From NCBI RefSeq assembly GCF_001484685.1, contig NZ_CP012200.1, forward strand, positions 1,110,321-1,174,320: DNA of 64,000 nt, in the 5' to 3' direction. This DNA is from Thermococcus sp. 2319x1 (GTDB lineage: Archaea > Methanobacteriota_B > Thermococci > Thermococcales > Thermococcaceae). The translations under genes were made by a program, and so were the position numbers. A model generated the notes under the pieces. It was given only the letters and a program-made list of their open reading frames with translations. It did no database searches and was not told where the DNA came from. This document shows positions 33,274-41,965 of the stretch, one piece after another (position 1 is the first letter of the stretch; each line of letters starts with the position of its first letter).

Positions 33274-34434
33274 TTAACCCATTTGCAGAGCTTTATTCCT
33301 TAGTTCACCTCTTTCAAAGCGGTAGGGGTCATACCATTCAATCGGGAGTTTGCTTTTTCCTCTCGTTATTAAATCCGAGAGCATTTCTGCAACTGCCGGA
33401 GCCATCATAAAGCCATGTCCGCTAAAACCAGCCGCAATGTAGTATTCATCTATTTCATTTATCCTTCCAATTGCGGGGTTGCTGTCCGGAGTCTTTGCGT
33501 AGTAGCCTGCCCACGTCCTTAATATAAGAAGCTCTCTCAGGGCCGGGATTATTTTAGTAAGGTAATAGCTCACTTCCTTCATAAACTGATAGCTTGGGTT
33601 AAGGTCGTAGGTGGGACCCACCTCGTATCCGACGCCACCGACGATTCCTCCGTGATTCGTTTGGGTTAAATAGGCGTGACCGTATTTAAAGGATATTACC
33701 ATGGGTTTCACTGTTCCCCCTTTTATTGGCTGAGTTATAATCGCTTGGTGTTTGTATGGCTCAATGGGGATGTGTATCGGAACTTTGGCCATTGCATTTA
33801 TTAGCTTAGCCCATGCGTTTGTGGCATTTACGACGATCCCCGTATTGACAACGCCACGATTTGTCTTCACTCCCTTAATTTCCCCATTTTCAATTATGAT
33901 TTCCTTGACTTCCGTGTACTCATACAGCTTTGCCCCCATTTCCTCTGCATGAAGTGCAAATGCAGTGGTCGAATGGAACGGATCGGCTTTCCCATCTGTG
34001 GGGTTCCAAGATGCTGCAACTACCTCACTTATATCCAAAAGGGGCACTATCTCTTTCGCTTCTTCCGGAGTTATGAGCCTTGTAGGAACACCGAAACGAT
34101 TCTGAATCGCTATGTTCTTCTTAAACTCCTCAACCTCTTCGTCATCATATAGCAGGAAAAGATACCCCGTTTGCTCAAATGAGAAGCCATATTCCTCGCT
34201 GTATTTTTTCCAAAGTTCAACCGAACGCTTCATTACCTGCACGTTGGCTTCATCGTTAAACTGCTGTCTTATTCCAGTACCACAGCGGAAGGTTGAGCCG
34301 GAACCTATAAAGCGCTTCTCAAGAACTACAACTTCCTCCCCTCTTTTTGCGAGTTCATGAGCCAAAGTGACCCCTACAATTCCTCCACCAATAATGACAA
34401 TTTCACTCTTATTTGGAAGCTCTTTATGTGGCAT
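33274..34434 (-). CDS. Second proline/sarcosine dehydrogenase-like FAD subunit (pdhB paralogue)
   Basis: This 386-residue paralogue of the beta subunit at 29800 has IVIIGGGIVGVTLAHELAK, STFRCGTGIRQQFNDEAN and FSGHGFMMAPAVAEML, with many identical stretches. The start is ATG 34434, with GGAG about 10 nt upstream; 34440 and 34443 are in-frame alternatives overlapping the upstream gene stop. With the alpha-like gene before it, it forms a second two-gene dehydrogenase unit. In related species similar pairs oxidise D-proline, hydroxyproline or other imino acids; which applies here cannot be read. Confidence 0.82.
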   Translation of the reverse strand: MPHKELPNKSEIVIIGGGIVGVTLAHELAKRGEEVVVLEKRFIGSGSTFRCGTGIRQQFNDEANVQVMKRSVELWKKYSEEYGFSFEQTGYLFLLYDDEEVEEFKKNIAIQNRFGVPTRLITPEEAKEIVPLLDISEVVAASWNPTDGKADPFHSTTAFALHAEEMGAKLYEYTEVKEIIIENGEIKGVKTNRGVVNTGIVVNATNAWAKLINAMAKVPIHIPIEPYKHQAIITQPIKGGTVKPMVISFKYGHAYLTQTNHGGIVGGVGYEVGPTYDLNPSYQFMKEVSYYLTKIIPALRELLILRTWAGYYAKTPDSNPAIGRINEIDEYYIAAGFSGHGFMMAPAVAEMLSDLITRGKSKLPIEWYDPYRFERGELRNKALQMG

Positions 34435-34439
34435 TTTCA

Positions 34440-35924
34440 TCACTCCCTTACAGCGGTAACTTTCATTCTAACATTCTTAAGCGGGGGTCTTGCAACGGGA
34501 AGGTCTATTTTACCCATATCTATTCCGGTTCTCTGGCTAACAAGCAGTGCACCATTGAAGAGGCAGAATCTTCCCTGACAGAAGCCCATTGCCAAGTGGG
34601 TAAGGCGCTTCACTATCTGCAAATCAGTTATTCCCTTCTTTACTACATCGTCAACTTTCTTCAGGTTGACATCACAGCCGCATATCTGCACATCCTCTAA
34701 GTTCATATCCTTGAACTCTATCCTCTGCATGGGCATTGGCTCGGGCTCATATTCCTCAAGCTTCTCCTTGTAAACCGCTGGAGTGGCTTCGTAGCCGAAT
34801 TCCCTCAGGATATAAGCCCCTACAAGCCTTCCTTCGAGGAAATTAGCGTAGTGAGGCTTTATTCCAGCTGCACTCCCCGCAACGTATATTCCCTCCCTTA
34901 TGCGATTTTGTTCATCAAGAACCGGAACGTAGTAGCCCCATTTGAATTTGAGCTTTCCCCCTGCTTGAGTGATCGGATTTATATCGGGCAAGCGGTAATC
35001 GCTCACGATGACTGCATCAACCTCATACACATTACCGTTGGTATCTATAAGCCTCTCAACTTTCTCCTCCCCTTCAACGCGCTTTGGATTTGGCACTACA
35101 ATGTACTCAATGTTCCATTTCTCAAGCTCCGGTATTATTCTCTCGGGCTTTCTTCCAACGACGGCAACCCTCTTGCCCGGAGCAACTCCCCACTTGTTTA
35201 TAACCTCAAGAGCAAAGTCGAGCCTAAAGACACCCGGAAACTCATTGTTCTCAAAGAGAAGAATATTCTCCACAGCCCCGGTAGCCAGTACAACCCTTTT
35301 TGCCATTATTTCTATCAGCTGGTCTTTTTTGACTACGGGAACCAAGAAGTATTCCCCCTCATCAAAAACCCCAAGAGCTATTGTACCCTTGAAGACCTTA
35401 ACGTTCTCGTTGAATTGGGAGGTCAGTTCCTCAATGACTTTCTTGGGTTCTTCATCAAAGCCCTCCTGAATTGTGCTCCTTAGGGACATTAAGCCCCCAA
35501 GCCACCCCCTCTCTTCGATTAGGGCAACTGTTAGATACTCCTGAAGCTCTAAAGTTGCGCCTATTCCAGCGATTCCCCCGCCTATTATGGCGACGTCAAC
35601 GACTTCCCTAAGAACCCCCTTGCTTCCGTCTATCTCCACGGCCTCCTGGAATTCGCCGTAGTTCTGCCTTTCTATTCTCATTCCGTCCTTAACCAAGGTT
35701 TTCCTCCCGTCTATATTTTTAATCCCATTTATCACCACAGGTAGCGGTCCAAAGGTGAATGCTCCCCTTTTTCTTCCCTGTAAGCTGGTTGTTATCCAGT
35801 AAATGCCGTTTGCAAGCAGTGCCACTGGAAGTTTTTCTCCTTCATAAGCTTCCAGAGCTTTTCCCTCAAAATATATCGTGACCTTCTTAGAAGCGTCTTT
35901 TTCGTAAAGATCCAGCGGTCGCAT
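34440..35924 (-). CDS. PdhA-like flavoprotein with fused 2Fe-2S BFD domain and degenerate N-terminal Fe-S domain
   Basis: This 494-residue protein resembles the alpha subunit at 31734 but is rearranged. The N-terminal domain reads KRGAFTFGPLPVVING where the homologue has FCAIGKCSSCLMKVNG, so the cluster cysteines are lost. The central part has VAIIGGGIAGIGATLELQE and a degraded second nucleotide fold. The C-terminal 100 residues carry CGCDV and GFCQGRFC, a BFD 2Fe-2S domain equivalent to the separate pdhX gene. ATG 35924 has GGTGAT upstream. Its promoter region carries two palindromes. Confidence 0.8.
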   Translation of the reverse strand: MRPLDLYEKDASKKVTIYFEGKALEAYEGEKLPVALLANGIYWITTSLQGRKRGAFTFGPLPVVINGIKNIDGRKTLVKDGMRIERQNYGEFQEAVEIDGSKGVLREVVDVAIIGGGIAGIGATLELQEYLTVALIEERGWLGGLMSLRSTIQEGFDEEPKKVIEELTSQFNENVKVFKGTIALGVFDEGEYFLVPVVKKDQLIEIMAKRVVLATGAVENILLFENNEFPGVFRLDFALEVINKWGVAPGKRVAVVGRKPERIIPELEKWNIEYIVVPNPKRVEGEEKVERLIDTNGNVYEVDAVIVSDYRLPDINPITQAGGKLKFKWGYYVPVLDEQNRIREGIYVAGSAAGIKPHYANFLEGRLVGAYILREFGYEATPAVYKEKLEEYEPEPMPMQRIEFKDMNLEDVQICGCDVNLKKVDDVVKKGITDLQIVKRLTHLAMGFCQGRFCLFNGALLVSQRTGIDMGKIDLPVARPPLKNVRMKVTAVRE

Positions 35925-35957
35925 AGGATCACCCATGAACAAGTTTTTATCATAGAA

Positions 35958-35996
35958 GTTTACACATGTAAACTATTTAAACTTTGTGTTTAAACA
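35958..35996 (-). promoter_or_regulatory. Promoter with two flanking palindromes for the second dehydrogenase unit
   Basis: On the minus strand, TATA agtttaaatag (about 35975-35985) is flanked on both sides. Downstream is gtttaca-ca-tgtaaac (35958-35973, 7-bp arms), located between TATA and the predicted start near 35955. Upstream is the perfect tgtttaaaca (35987-35996). The downstream site would block RNA polymerase, so repression by a dimeric regulator is likely. Confidence 0.5.
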
Positions 35997-36059
35997 AAAA
36001 AGTGTTAAACCTGCGGTTAAATGGACATTTTTATTGACATAACTCCCACCTGTGAGGCA

Positions 36060-36206
36060 ATCACCTCCAGATTCACGAATTGCACTCAAAATCCTGCCAA
36101 CTTCCTTGGCTTCAGGAAACCTCGAAAGCAAAGCCCATAACAACTGCCCCTTAAAAAGTTAAGTGCCTGCGATTCCAACGACCCGATGGGAACTGGGTTT
36201 TTGTTA
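36060..36206 (-). repeat. Dispersed degenerate repeat, copy A (gene-free stretch 35997-36240)
   Basis: Read on the minus strand from 36203, a block cccagttcccatcgg-tcgtt is followed about 45 nt later by gttatgg and ttcgaggtttcctga. The same blocks in the same order occur on the plus strand at 57951-58030. This copy has an open frame after the gttatgg block (LLWALLSRFPEAKEVGRILS, continuing to about 35975). It may be the remnant of a small gene or element. The rest of the gap up to the TATA of the next gene shows nothing else. Confidence 0.6.
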
Positions 36207-36279
36207 TTAACACCCCCATGGTTCAAAGTTCAACGGAGAATATTTATACAACAAAGAACACTACAATATGGTGTTCAGC

Positions 36280-37257
36280 ATGTTGCTCCTAAGCAGAAGT
36301 GATCTTGAGAAGTTGCTCTCAATGAGAGAAGTCATAGAGTCCGTTGAAAGGGCATTCTTAGAACTTTATAACGGAAAAGCAAAAGTTCCATTGAGGATTA
36401 TGATAGAGATCGAAAAGTACAACGGGTTTATTCTTTACATGCCAAGTTTCTTAGGAGACTCTGAAGCCTTAGCTGTAAAAGTGGTTTCTTTATACCCCGA
36501 AAACACCAAGAAAGGTCTGCCGACTGTTTTGGCCTCAATTCTCCTTAACGATCCCAAAACGGGTGTCCCGTTAGCATTGATGGAGGGTACCTACATAACT
36601 GCAATGAGAACGGGCGCAGCAAGCGGTGTTGCCACAAAGTATCTCGCCAGAAAAGACTCAAAAATCGTGGGGATCATTGGCGCAGGAGTTCAAGCAAGAA
36701 CTCAGCTTTGGGCAGTTTATGAGGTTAGAGACATAGAAAAGACGCTTGTCTACGACATTAATCCCGAAAATGCTAAAAAATTTGCTGAAGAAATGTCTAA
36801 AAAGTTTGGAATCGAGATAAAAACCGTTGAATCTGCAAAGGAAGCTGTTGAGAAATCTGATATCTTAATAGTAGCAACAACGGCAAGAGAACCAGTAGTT
36901 AAGGGAGAGTGGATCAGGGAGGGCACGCATATCAACTCTATAGGTTGGGTAGGCAGAAACGCTAGGGAACTCGATTCCGAAACAGTAAGAAGGTCTAAGC
37001 TGGTTGTGGATTCAAAAGAGGGTGCCTTAAATGAATCTGGAGACATAATAATTCCCATGAAGGAGGGGGTAATTGAGGAGAGCCATATCTATGCTGAGCT
37101 CGGCGAAATTGTTGCGGGAGTTAAAAAAGGAAGGGAAGACAACAAAGAAATAACCCTTTTCAAGAGCGTCGGTTTGGCTATAGAAGACGCAATAACAGCC
37201 AAGTTAGCATATGAAAAAGCCCTTGAACGTGGAGTTGGTACTAATGTGGAGTTTTAG
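36280..37257 (+). CDS. Ornithine cyclodeaminase/mu-crystallin family: probable pyrroline-2-carboxylate reductase
   Basis: This 325-residue protein has the family N-terminus [21 protein letters not shown], the substrate block [18 protein letters not shown] and the Rossmann motif [14 protein letters not shown] near residue 128. Members include ornithine cyclodeaminase, alanine dehydrogenase and Delta1-pyrroline-2-carboxylate reductase. The last fits best because proline racemase/hydroxyproline epimerase lies next door. TATA tatttata at 36241-36248 gives a start near 36270, so ATG 36280 (after GGTG) is favoured over 36268. Confidence 0.8.
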   Translation: MLLLSRSDLEKLLSMREVIESVERAFLELYNGKAKVPLRIMIEIEKYNGFILYMPSFLGDSEALAVKVVSLYPENTKKGLPTVLASILLNDPKTGVPLALMEGTYITAMRTGAASGVATKYLARKDSKIVGIIGAGVQARTQLWAVYEVRDIEKTLVYDINPENAKKFAEEMSKKFGIEIKTVESAKEAVEKSDILIVATTAREPVVKGEWIREGTHINSIGWVGRNARELDSETVRRSKLVVDSKEGALNESGDIIIPMKEGVIEESHIYAELGEIVAGVKKGREDNKEITLFKSVGLAIEDAITAKLAYEKALERGVGTNVEF

Positions 37258-37304
37258 GAACTTTTATATACATCCTTGTTTCTTTTAATACTTTGGTGTC
37301 CCAT

Positions 37305-38264
37305 ATGTTTGCGGCCAATGTTTTCCACGTTGTGGATACTCACACAGAGGGTGAGCCCACGAGAATAGTCTTTTCTGGAGTGAATGTAAAAGGGAAGGAT
37401 ATCATAGAAAAGAGAGAATACTTTAAGGAACATTATGACTGGGTTAGAACTGCTCTGCTCCATGAGCCCAGAGGACATGGCGATCAGTTTGGGGCAGTTA
37501 TAGTTCCCTCTGATATAGCAGACTTTGGAGTCATATACATGGACACCTCTGGCTATCTTGATATGTGCGGTCACGCTACAATGGGAATTGCTACCGTGTT
37601 GGTGGAATTGGGAATTGTGGAGAAAATGGAACCATACACAAATGTAACAAAGGTTGAAAACGGTGTTGTCAAAGAGGTCACGGTTGTTGATGTGCCAAGC
37701 TTTCATGTGGGCGAATTTGAGATTGAGTATCCAGAAAGAGGTAAGATAAAAGTCGACGTGGCCTTCGGTGGGAATTTCTATGTGATTGCAGATGCAAGAG
37801 ATTTAGGCCTCAGGGTTAGAAAAGAATACATAAAAAAGCTTATTCCAGCAGCGTTAAAACTCATTAAAGTTGCCAATGAGCAGATAAAAGTGCAACACCC
37901 AAGGAAAGGAGTCCAAAACAGAATAAATTTAGCAATGCTCACTGATGGTCCAGAAAGAGAAGACTCGGATGGCAAGAACGTTGTCATATGGGGACAAGGA
38001 AGTGTAGATAGGAGTCCTTGTGGAACAGGAAGTGCTTCAAGGGTCGCGAGTCTTTATTCAAAGGGTATTCTTAGAGTTGGAGATACCTTTGTCCATGAGA
38101 GCATTTTAGGAACTCAATTTAGAATCAAAATAGTTGGCACAACAAAGGTTGGTAATTATACTGCAATAATCCCCGAAATTACAGGAAGTGCATACATAAC
38201 AAAAATTTCTCAAGATATTATATCCAAAAATGACCCACTTTGGAAGGGATTCTTGTTAAGGTAA
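37305..38264 (+). CDS. proR: Proline racemase / hydroxyproline epimerase
   Basis: This 319-residue protein has [14 protein letters not shown] at the N-terminus and the two catalytic cysteines at residues 88 (DMCGHATMG) and 239 ([10 protein letters not shown]). Both cysteines present means racemase/epimerase rather than the Thr-bearing trans-3-hydroxyproline dehydratase. T. litoralis is reported to have a bifunctional proline racemase/hydroxyproline epimerase of this type (recalled, not checked). ATG 37305 follows GGTG by six bases; TATA cttttatata is at 37261-37270, so it has its own promoter just after the reductase gene. Confidence 0.9.
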   Translation: MFAANVFHVVDTHTEGEPTRIVFSGVNVKGKDIIEKREYFKEHYDWVRTALLHEPRGHGDQFGAVIVPSDIADFGVIYMDTSGYLDMCGHATMGIATVLVELGIVEKMEPYTNVTKVENGVVKEVTVVDVPSFHVGEFEIEYPERGKIKVDVAFGGNFYVIADARDLGLRVRKEYIKKLIPAALKLIKVANEQIKVQHPRKGVQNRINLAMLTDGPEREDSDGKNVVIWGQGSVDRSPCGTGSASRVASLYSKGILRVGDTFVHESILGTQFRIKIVGTTKVGNYTAIIPEITGSAYITKISQDIISKNDPLWKGFLLR

Positions 38265-38280
38265 AAAGAAAAGTTAAAGG

Positions 38281-38403
38281 TCAGGAACTCTGAGCCCCAG
38301 CCTTTTCTTTCTCTTTTTGCAACGCAAGTCTAACGAAATATAGTGTAAGCCCCCAGTAAAATCCAAGAACCACTATCATAGAGATTATTATTGATGCCTC
38401 CAT
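38281..38403 (-). CDS. MetS-like small subunit of NSS transporter
   Basis: This 40-residue protein begins one base after the transporter stop. It has one hydrophobic helix (SIIISMIVVLGFYWGLTLYF) and a charged tail (KEKEKAGAQSS). Size, topology and position match the MetS-type small partners of bacterial and archaeal NSS amino-acid transporters. Confidence 0.75.
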   Translation of the reverse strand: MEASIIISMIVVLGFYWGLTLYFVRLALQKEKEKAGAQSS

Positions 38404-38404
38404 T

Positions 38405-39889
38405 TCAGACTCCCTCCTCGGCCAGCTTTGCTTCAATTTTAGGCATGAGCAGTTTGTTCACTAGGATCCAGATGGCAACTGCAGCTATAATCCACTGCAC
38501 AATCACCGTTCCGGCACTATAGATCTCAAGTGGATTCCACCAGCTTTCTGGATACCAATCGATTGACTGCTTGAGCCACCAGAGCATGACTATTATTATG
38601 CTTACTGGGGAAACGTAACCGATCATAATGTCCCACCACTTGCCGACTTTGATGTCCGATCCTCTGTTTGCAGTCTCTCTGTTCTTTTCTAAGCCTGTTT
38701 TAACCATTATGAATGAGATAACAATTGCGCTAACCAGCAACGCAACACCCCATGCCCAGTCTTGGTTGTTGAGCCAGTTGATACTGATTGCCGCTGGAAG
38801 GCCCGCCACTAAACCGATGACGGCAACATAGGTGGCAGCTTTCTTTCTTGGAACTCCAAAATCTACCACATTCTTAACAAAGACGTCTGTAATTGCTATT
38901 TGTGATGTGAATGCAGCAAAGAACAGGGCTAAGTAAAAGAGTGTACCTATGGCAAATCCTGCTGGTACCTTGGGGAAGAGTTCAGTTAGCCAGATGAAAG
39001 TCAATCCCACGTTACCTTCAGCATATACTTTGAAGGGGTCTAACCCAATAAGGGGCGCTGTGACGGCAACGGTTGTAATTACTGCCAAACCTCCCAGAAG
39101 TGCTGCACTTGTATCACCAAATCCGGTAATATGAGCGTTGAGGTTAATGTCATCGTTTTTCTTCAAATATGAAGAGTACGTCAGATATATACCCCACCCA
39201 GCCCCAGTGCTCCACAGCACTTGACTGTATGCTTGAAGCCAAGCTTCCGCGTTTGAGAGCTTTGAGGTGTCAAATTTGAACATGTATGTTAGGCCTACAT
39301 CAGCTCCCGACATCGTAACTGCCCTTATAATAACGACCACCAGGAAAAGTATCAATGATGGAACCATGAAACTGGCGACCTTTTCAATTCTCTTAACACC
39401 AACGGCCATTACGTACCATGTAAATACCCAGACGAGTATTGTAAATAACACCGGTTGCCATCCACTTATGAACGCATTCCAAGTTTCCAGACCCTTTCCC
39501 GGAGCATAGCTTGCATAAAGTCCCGTAAGCCCTTTAATGAAGTAAGCAAGTGCCCATCCATTGACAACTGCATAGTAAAACATAATTGCTATGTTAACCC
39601 ACGCAACCCAAGCTCCGAGCCATGCATACTTTTTATTCCCGGTATATTTTGCAAAGCCAAGTATTGTGCTTTTTCCGGTTTCTCTACCTATGATACCCTC
39701 TGCAATAAGCAGTGGAATTGCCACTGTGAACAATGCAAGGCTGTAAGGAATCAAGAAGGCACCGCCACCGTACATTGCCATCATTCTTGGAAAGCGCCAT
39801 ATGTTACCGCTGCCAACCATTGCACCTATAATAGCAAAAATAAAACCCAATCTAGTTCCCCAGTGTTCACCGGTTTCGACCTTTTCCAT
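38405..39889 (-). CDS. Neurotransmitter:sodium symporter (NSS/SNF) family amino-acid transporter
   Basis: This 494-residue transporter has 11-12 hydrophobic helices. The NSS N-terminal signature WGTRLGFIFAIIGAMVGSGNIWRFP in TM1 is the sodium and substrate site, and GAFLIPYSLALF is in TM2. TM6 has QVLWSTGAGWGIYLTYSSY. ATG 39889 is chosen with GGGGGG eight bases upstream. A likely substrate is proline, hydroxyproline or another amino acid of the adjacent catabolic island; that is inference from context. Confidence 0.9.
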   Translation of the reverse strand: MEKVETGEHWGTRLGFIFAIIGAMVGSGNIWRFPRMMAMYGGGAFLIPYSLALFTVAIPLLIAEGIIGRETGKSTILGFAKYTGNKKYAWLGAWVAWVNIAIMFYYAVVNGWALAYFIKGLTGLYASYAPGKGLETWNAFISGWQPVLFTILVWVFTWYVMAVGVKRIEKVASFMVPSLILFLVVVIIRAVTMSGADVGLTYMFKFDTSKLSNAEAWLQAYSQVLWSTGAGWGIYLTYSSYLKKNDDINLNAHITGFGDTSAALLGGLAVITTVAVTAPLIGLDPFKVYAEGNVGLTFIWLTELFPKVPAGFAIGTLFYLALFFAAFTSQIAITDVFVKNVVDFGVPRKKAATYVAVIGLVAGLPAAISINWLNNQDWAWGVALLVSAIVISFIMVKTGLEKNRETANRGSDIKVGKWWDIMIGYVSPVSIIIVMLWWLKQSIDWYPESWWNPLEIYSAGTVIVQWIIAAVAIWILVNKLLMPKIEAKLAEEGV

Positions 39890-39929
39890 TTTCACTTCCC
39901 CCCAGGTTTGTAGGCGAATTAGCTATATG

Positions 39930-39985
39930 TCCCCTACGTGGGGTCATAGCATACACAGTTTTGTAGTATACATATTTATACTTTT
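39930..39985 (-). promoter_or_regulatory. NSS transporter promoter with palindrome in the leader
   Basis: On the minus strand, TATA agtataaatatg (about 39964-39975) would start transcription near 39945. A near-palindrome tgaccccacgtaggggaca (about 39926-39944) lies at the start of the leader, well placed for a repressor. The remaining gap to 40183 shows no gene. Confidence 0.4.
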
Positions 39986-40183
39986 CTGATCAACTATTTG
40001 TCTCTGCTGATTTATTTTGGAATACAACGTACATTTTTATTCATAGTTCAAAAGAGACTCAAAAAACTTCGAAAAGTTCTCGTCTCCTGAAAACCAGAAG
40101 AGAACTTGTAAAGTGGCCTATAATTCAAACCTGAGAAAGAACTCCTAAAAGAAGTGCTTTTGCATTGCCCTTTTCTTTTGAAA

Positions 40184-40211
40184 GCCTCACCCCCTCAGTA
40201 TGGGGAGAGGC
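40184..40211 (-). terminator. Strong hairpin downstream of the GTPase gene
   Basis: gcctc-a-cccc, a seven- or eight-base loop and gggg-a-gaggc form a nine-pair stem with one internal mismatch, 18 nt past the GTPase stop. On the minus strand it is followed by tttcaaaag. It may be a terminator or mRNA 3'-end structure. Confidence 0.45.
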
Positions 40212-40228
40212 TCAGGGAATAGAAGTGA

Positions 40229-41392
40229 TTACCTAACATGAATTTCAACAATGTCCCCATCTTCAAGAACATGATCTGGTCCAACTCTCTGTCCCGGGAA
40301 CTTTGCGCTCTTTCCCCACACCCTTGCGTACTTAAAGTTCTTTGCGAAGTCCTTGTGTATTCTCTCCGCCACATCAAGAACGGTTGAGCCTTTTTTAAGA
40401 GCTATGGGGGGATAAGAGGGCTCTTCACCAGGTGATTTGGTGAAAACCCTTATTATATCGGCAAGTTCATAGAGCTCTTCTTTGAGGATCTCAATGTTCG
40501 CCTTCTTTTTTGCAGATACGGGAACTATTTTAAACCTGTCCCCATAGGCTTTAACGAGCTTTTCGTAGTTCTCTTTGCTCCCCGGTGCATCGCCTTTGTT
40601 GGCAATGATTATTGCCTTTCTCCATACGAGGCTCTCATCAAGAGCATCTGAAAACTCCTCAAGGGTAACGGGCTCTTTTACAGTGATCTCAGCACTGTGA
40701 ATGCCTTCCTCTCTAAGCATTTTCATAACCTCACTTACATCTCCTTGAATCAAATCCTGCCCGTTGATCACAATCCCACCTGTAGGCATTCTTCTTATTT
40801 CCACTTTTGGCTTTCTTTTGTTTATCTTTATCCCAGCACGTTCAAACTCCCTCAGTATTATTTCCATCTGGTTTATTGGGTCTTGAGAAAGGTCAACGAC
40901 GATAGCTATTGCATCGGCGTTTCTTATGACGCTCAAAAGCTGCGTCCCCATGCCTTTACCCAGGGCAGCCCCTTCTATTAAGCCCGGTACCTCTACAAGC
41001 TGAATTTGAACGTCTTTGTGCTTCATCATACCCGGAATTGGCTCAACCGTCGTGAAAGGATAATCGGCAACATCCGCCTCAACGCCCGCAAGAACCTTAA
41101 GAAGTGAAGACTTTCCGACGTTTGGCAAACCCGCGAGAGCTATTTGAGCAGCCCCTTCCTTTTTAACGCTAAATGAATACCCTCCCCCCTTTCTCTGGCT
41201 TTGCTGCTTTTCCAGTTCTTTCCTAAGTTCAGCCAGCTTTCTCTTTATCTGGAGTCTGAGCTTCTCCGTTCCCTTGTGCTTTGGCACGGTGGCATACATC
41301 TTCTCCAATGCCCTTATTTTTTCGGGTATTGTTTTGGCTTGTCTGTATTCCTCTTCCGCCGCTAGATATTCTGCTGTTACGTTTGTTGGCAT
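40229..41392 (-). CDS. DRG/Obg-family GTPase with TGS domain
   Basis: This 387-residue protein starts with a charged helical region. The G domain has GLPNVGKSSLL (Walker A, about residue 88), DYPFTTVEPIPG (switch I), VEVPGL and ANKGD (NKxD). The C-terminal TGS domain (about 310-387) ends GPDHVLEDGDIVEIHVR. It is an archaeal DRG-type translation GTPase likely acting with the ribosome. It is a stand-alone gene with its own upstream region shared with the divergent Lrp gene. Confidence 0.93.
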   Translation of the reverse strand: MPTNVTAEYLAAEEEYRQAKTIPEKIRALEKMYATVPKHKGTEKLRLQIKRKLAELRKELEKQQSQRKGGGYSFSVKKEGAAQIALAGLPNVGKSSLLKVLAGVEADVADYPFTTVEPIPGMMKHKDVQIQLVEVPGLIEGAALGKGMGTQLLSVIRNADAIAIVVDLSQDPINQMEIILREFERAGIKINKRKPKVEIRRMPTGGIVINGQDLIQGDVSEVMKMLREEGIHSAEITVKEPVTLEEFSDALDESLVWRKAIIIANKGDAPGSKENYEKLVKAYGDRFKIVPVSAKKKANIEILKEELYELADIIRVFTKSPGEEPSYPPIALKKGSTVLDVAERIHKDFAKNFKYARVWGKSAKFPGQRVGPDHVLEDGDIVEIHVR

Positions 41393-41512
41393 TTCTACTC
41401 ACCCCTCGTTCTCAGCCCATTAGGGTTATGATGGAGGGTTTTTATAAATCTATGGTGTGAAACTATCATCAACTTTATATACTTTCTCGAAAAATTTTAG
41501 GGTGGTGAGAAT

Positions 41513-41965
41513 ATGAAGGGACTTTTAGATGAAATTGATAAGGAAATCTTGAGGGTGCTTCAAAAGAATAGCCGCACTCCGCTGAGAGAAATATCCAAGC
41601 GAGTGGGACTTGCAGAGTCAACGGTCTATGAAAGGATTAAGAAGCTGAAGGAGAAAGGAATAATAAAGAAATTCACGATTATCCTTGATCCAGAGTCCCT
41701 TGGCTTTCATCTGCTGGCTTTTATATTGATAAAGGCAAAAGCTGGGAAGTATGCCGAAGTTGCCGGGAAGCTCATAACTTATCCGGAGATAGTGGAAATT
41801 TATGAGACCACCGGTGATTACGACATGATACTCAAGATAAGAACGAGGAGCAGCGAAGAGCTCAACGACTTTCTTGATAGGATAGGGGAGATAGAAGGTG
41901 TCGTGGCAACGCATACGATGGTTGTGCTGAAGATACACAAAGAGACAACCGAGCTTCCGCTTTAA
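41513..41965 (+). CDS. Lrp/AsnC family transcription regulator
   Basis: This 150-residue protein has an N-terminal helix-turn-helix (about 5-50, TPLREISKRVGLAESTVYERIKKL) and a C-terminal RAM ligand-binding domain (about 65-145, with IYETTGDYDMILKI). Such regulators bind palindromic operators and often sense amino acids. TATA (tttatata) near 41471 and GGTGAG precede ATG 41513. It is a candidate regulator of palindromes such as those near 35960 and 44480, without direct evidence. Confidence 0.92.
   Translation: MKGLLDEIDKEILRVLQKNSRTPLREISKRVGLAESTVYERIKKLKEKGIIKKFTIILDPESLGFHLLAFILIKAKAGKYAEVAGKLITYPEIVEIYETTGDYDMILKIRTRSSEELNDFLDRIGEIEGVVATHTMVVLKIHKETTELPL

Noticed and set aside
34851-35483. 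210-codon plus-strand frame inside the second alpha-like dehydrogenase gene
   Set aside because: Antisense shadow; the minus strand carries the nucleotide-binding motifs.
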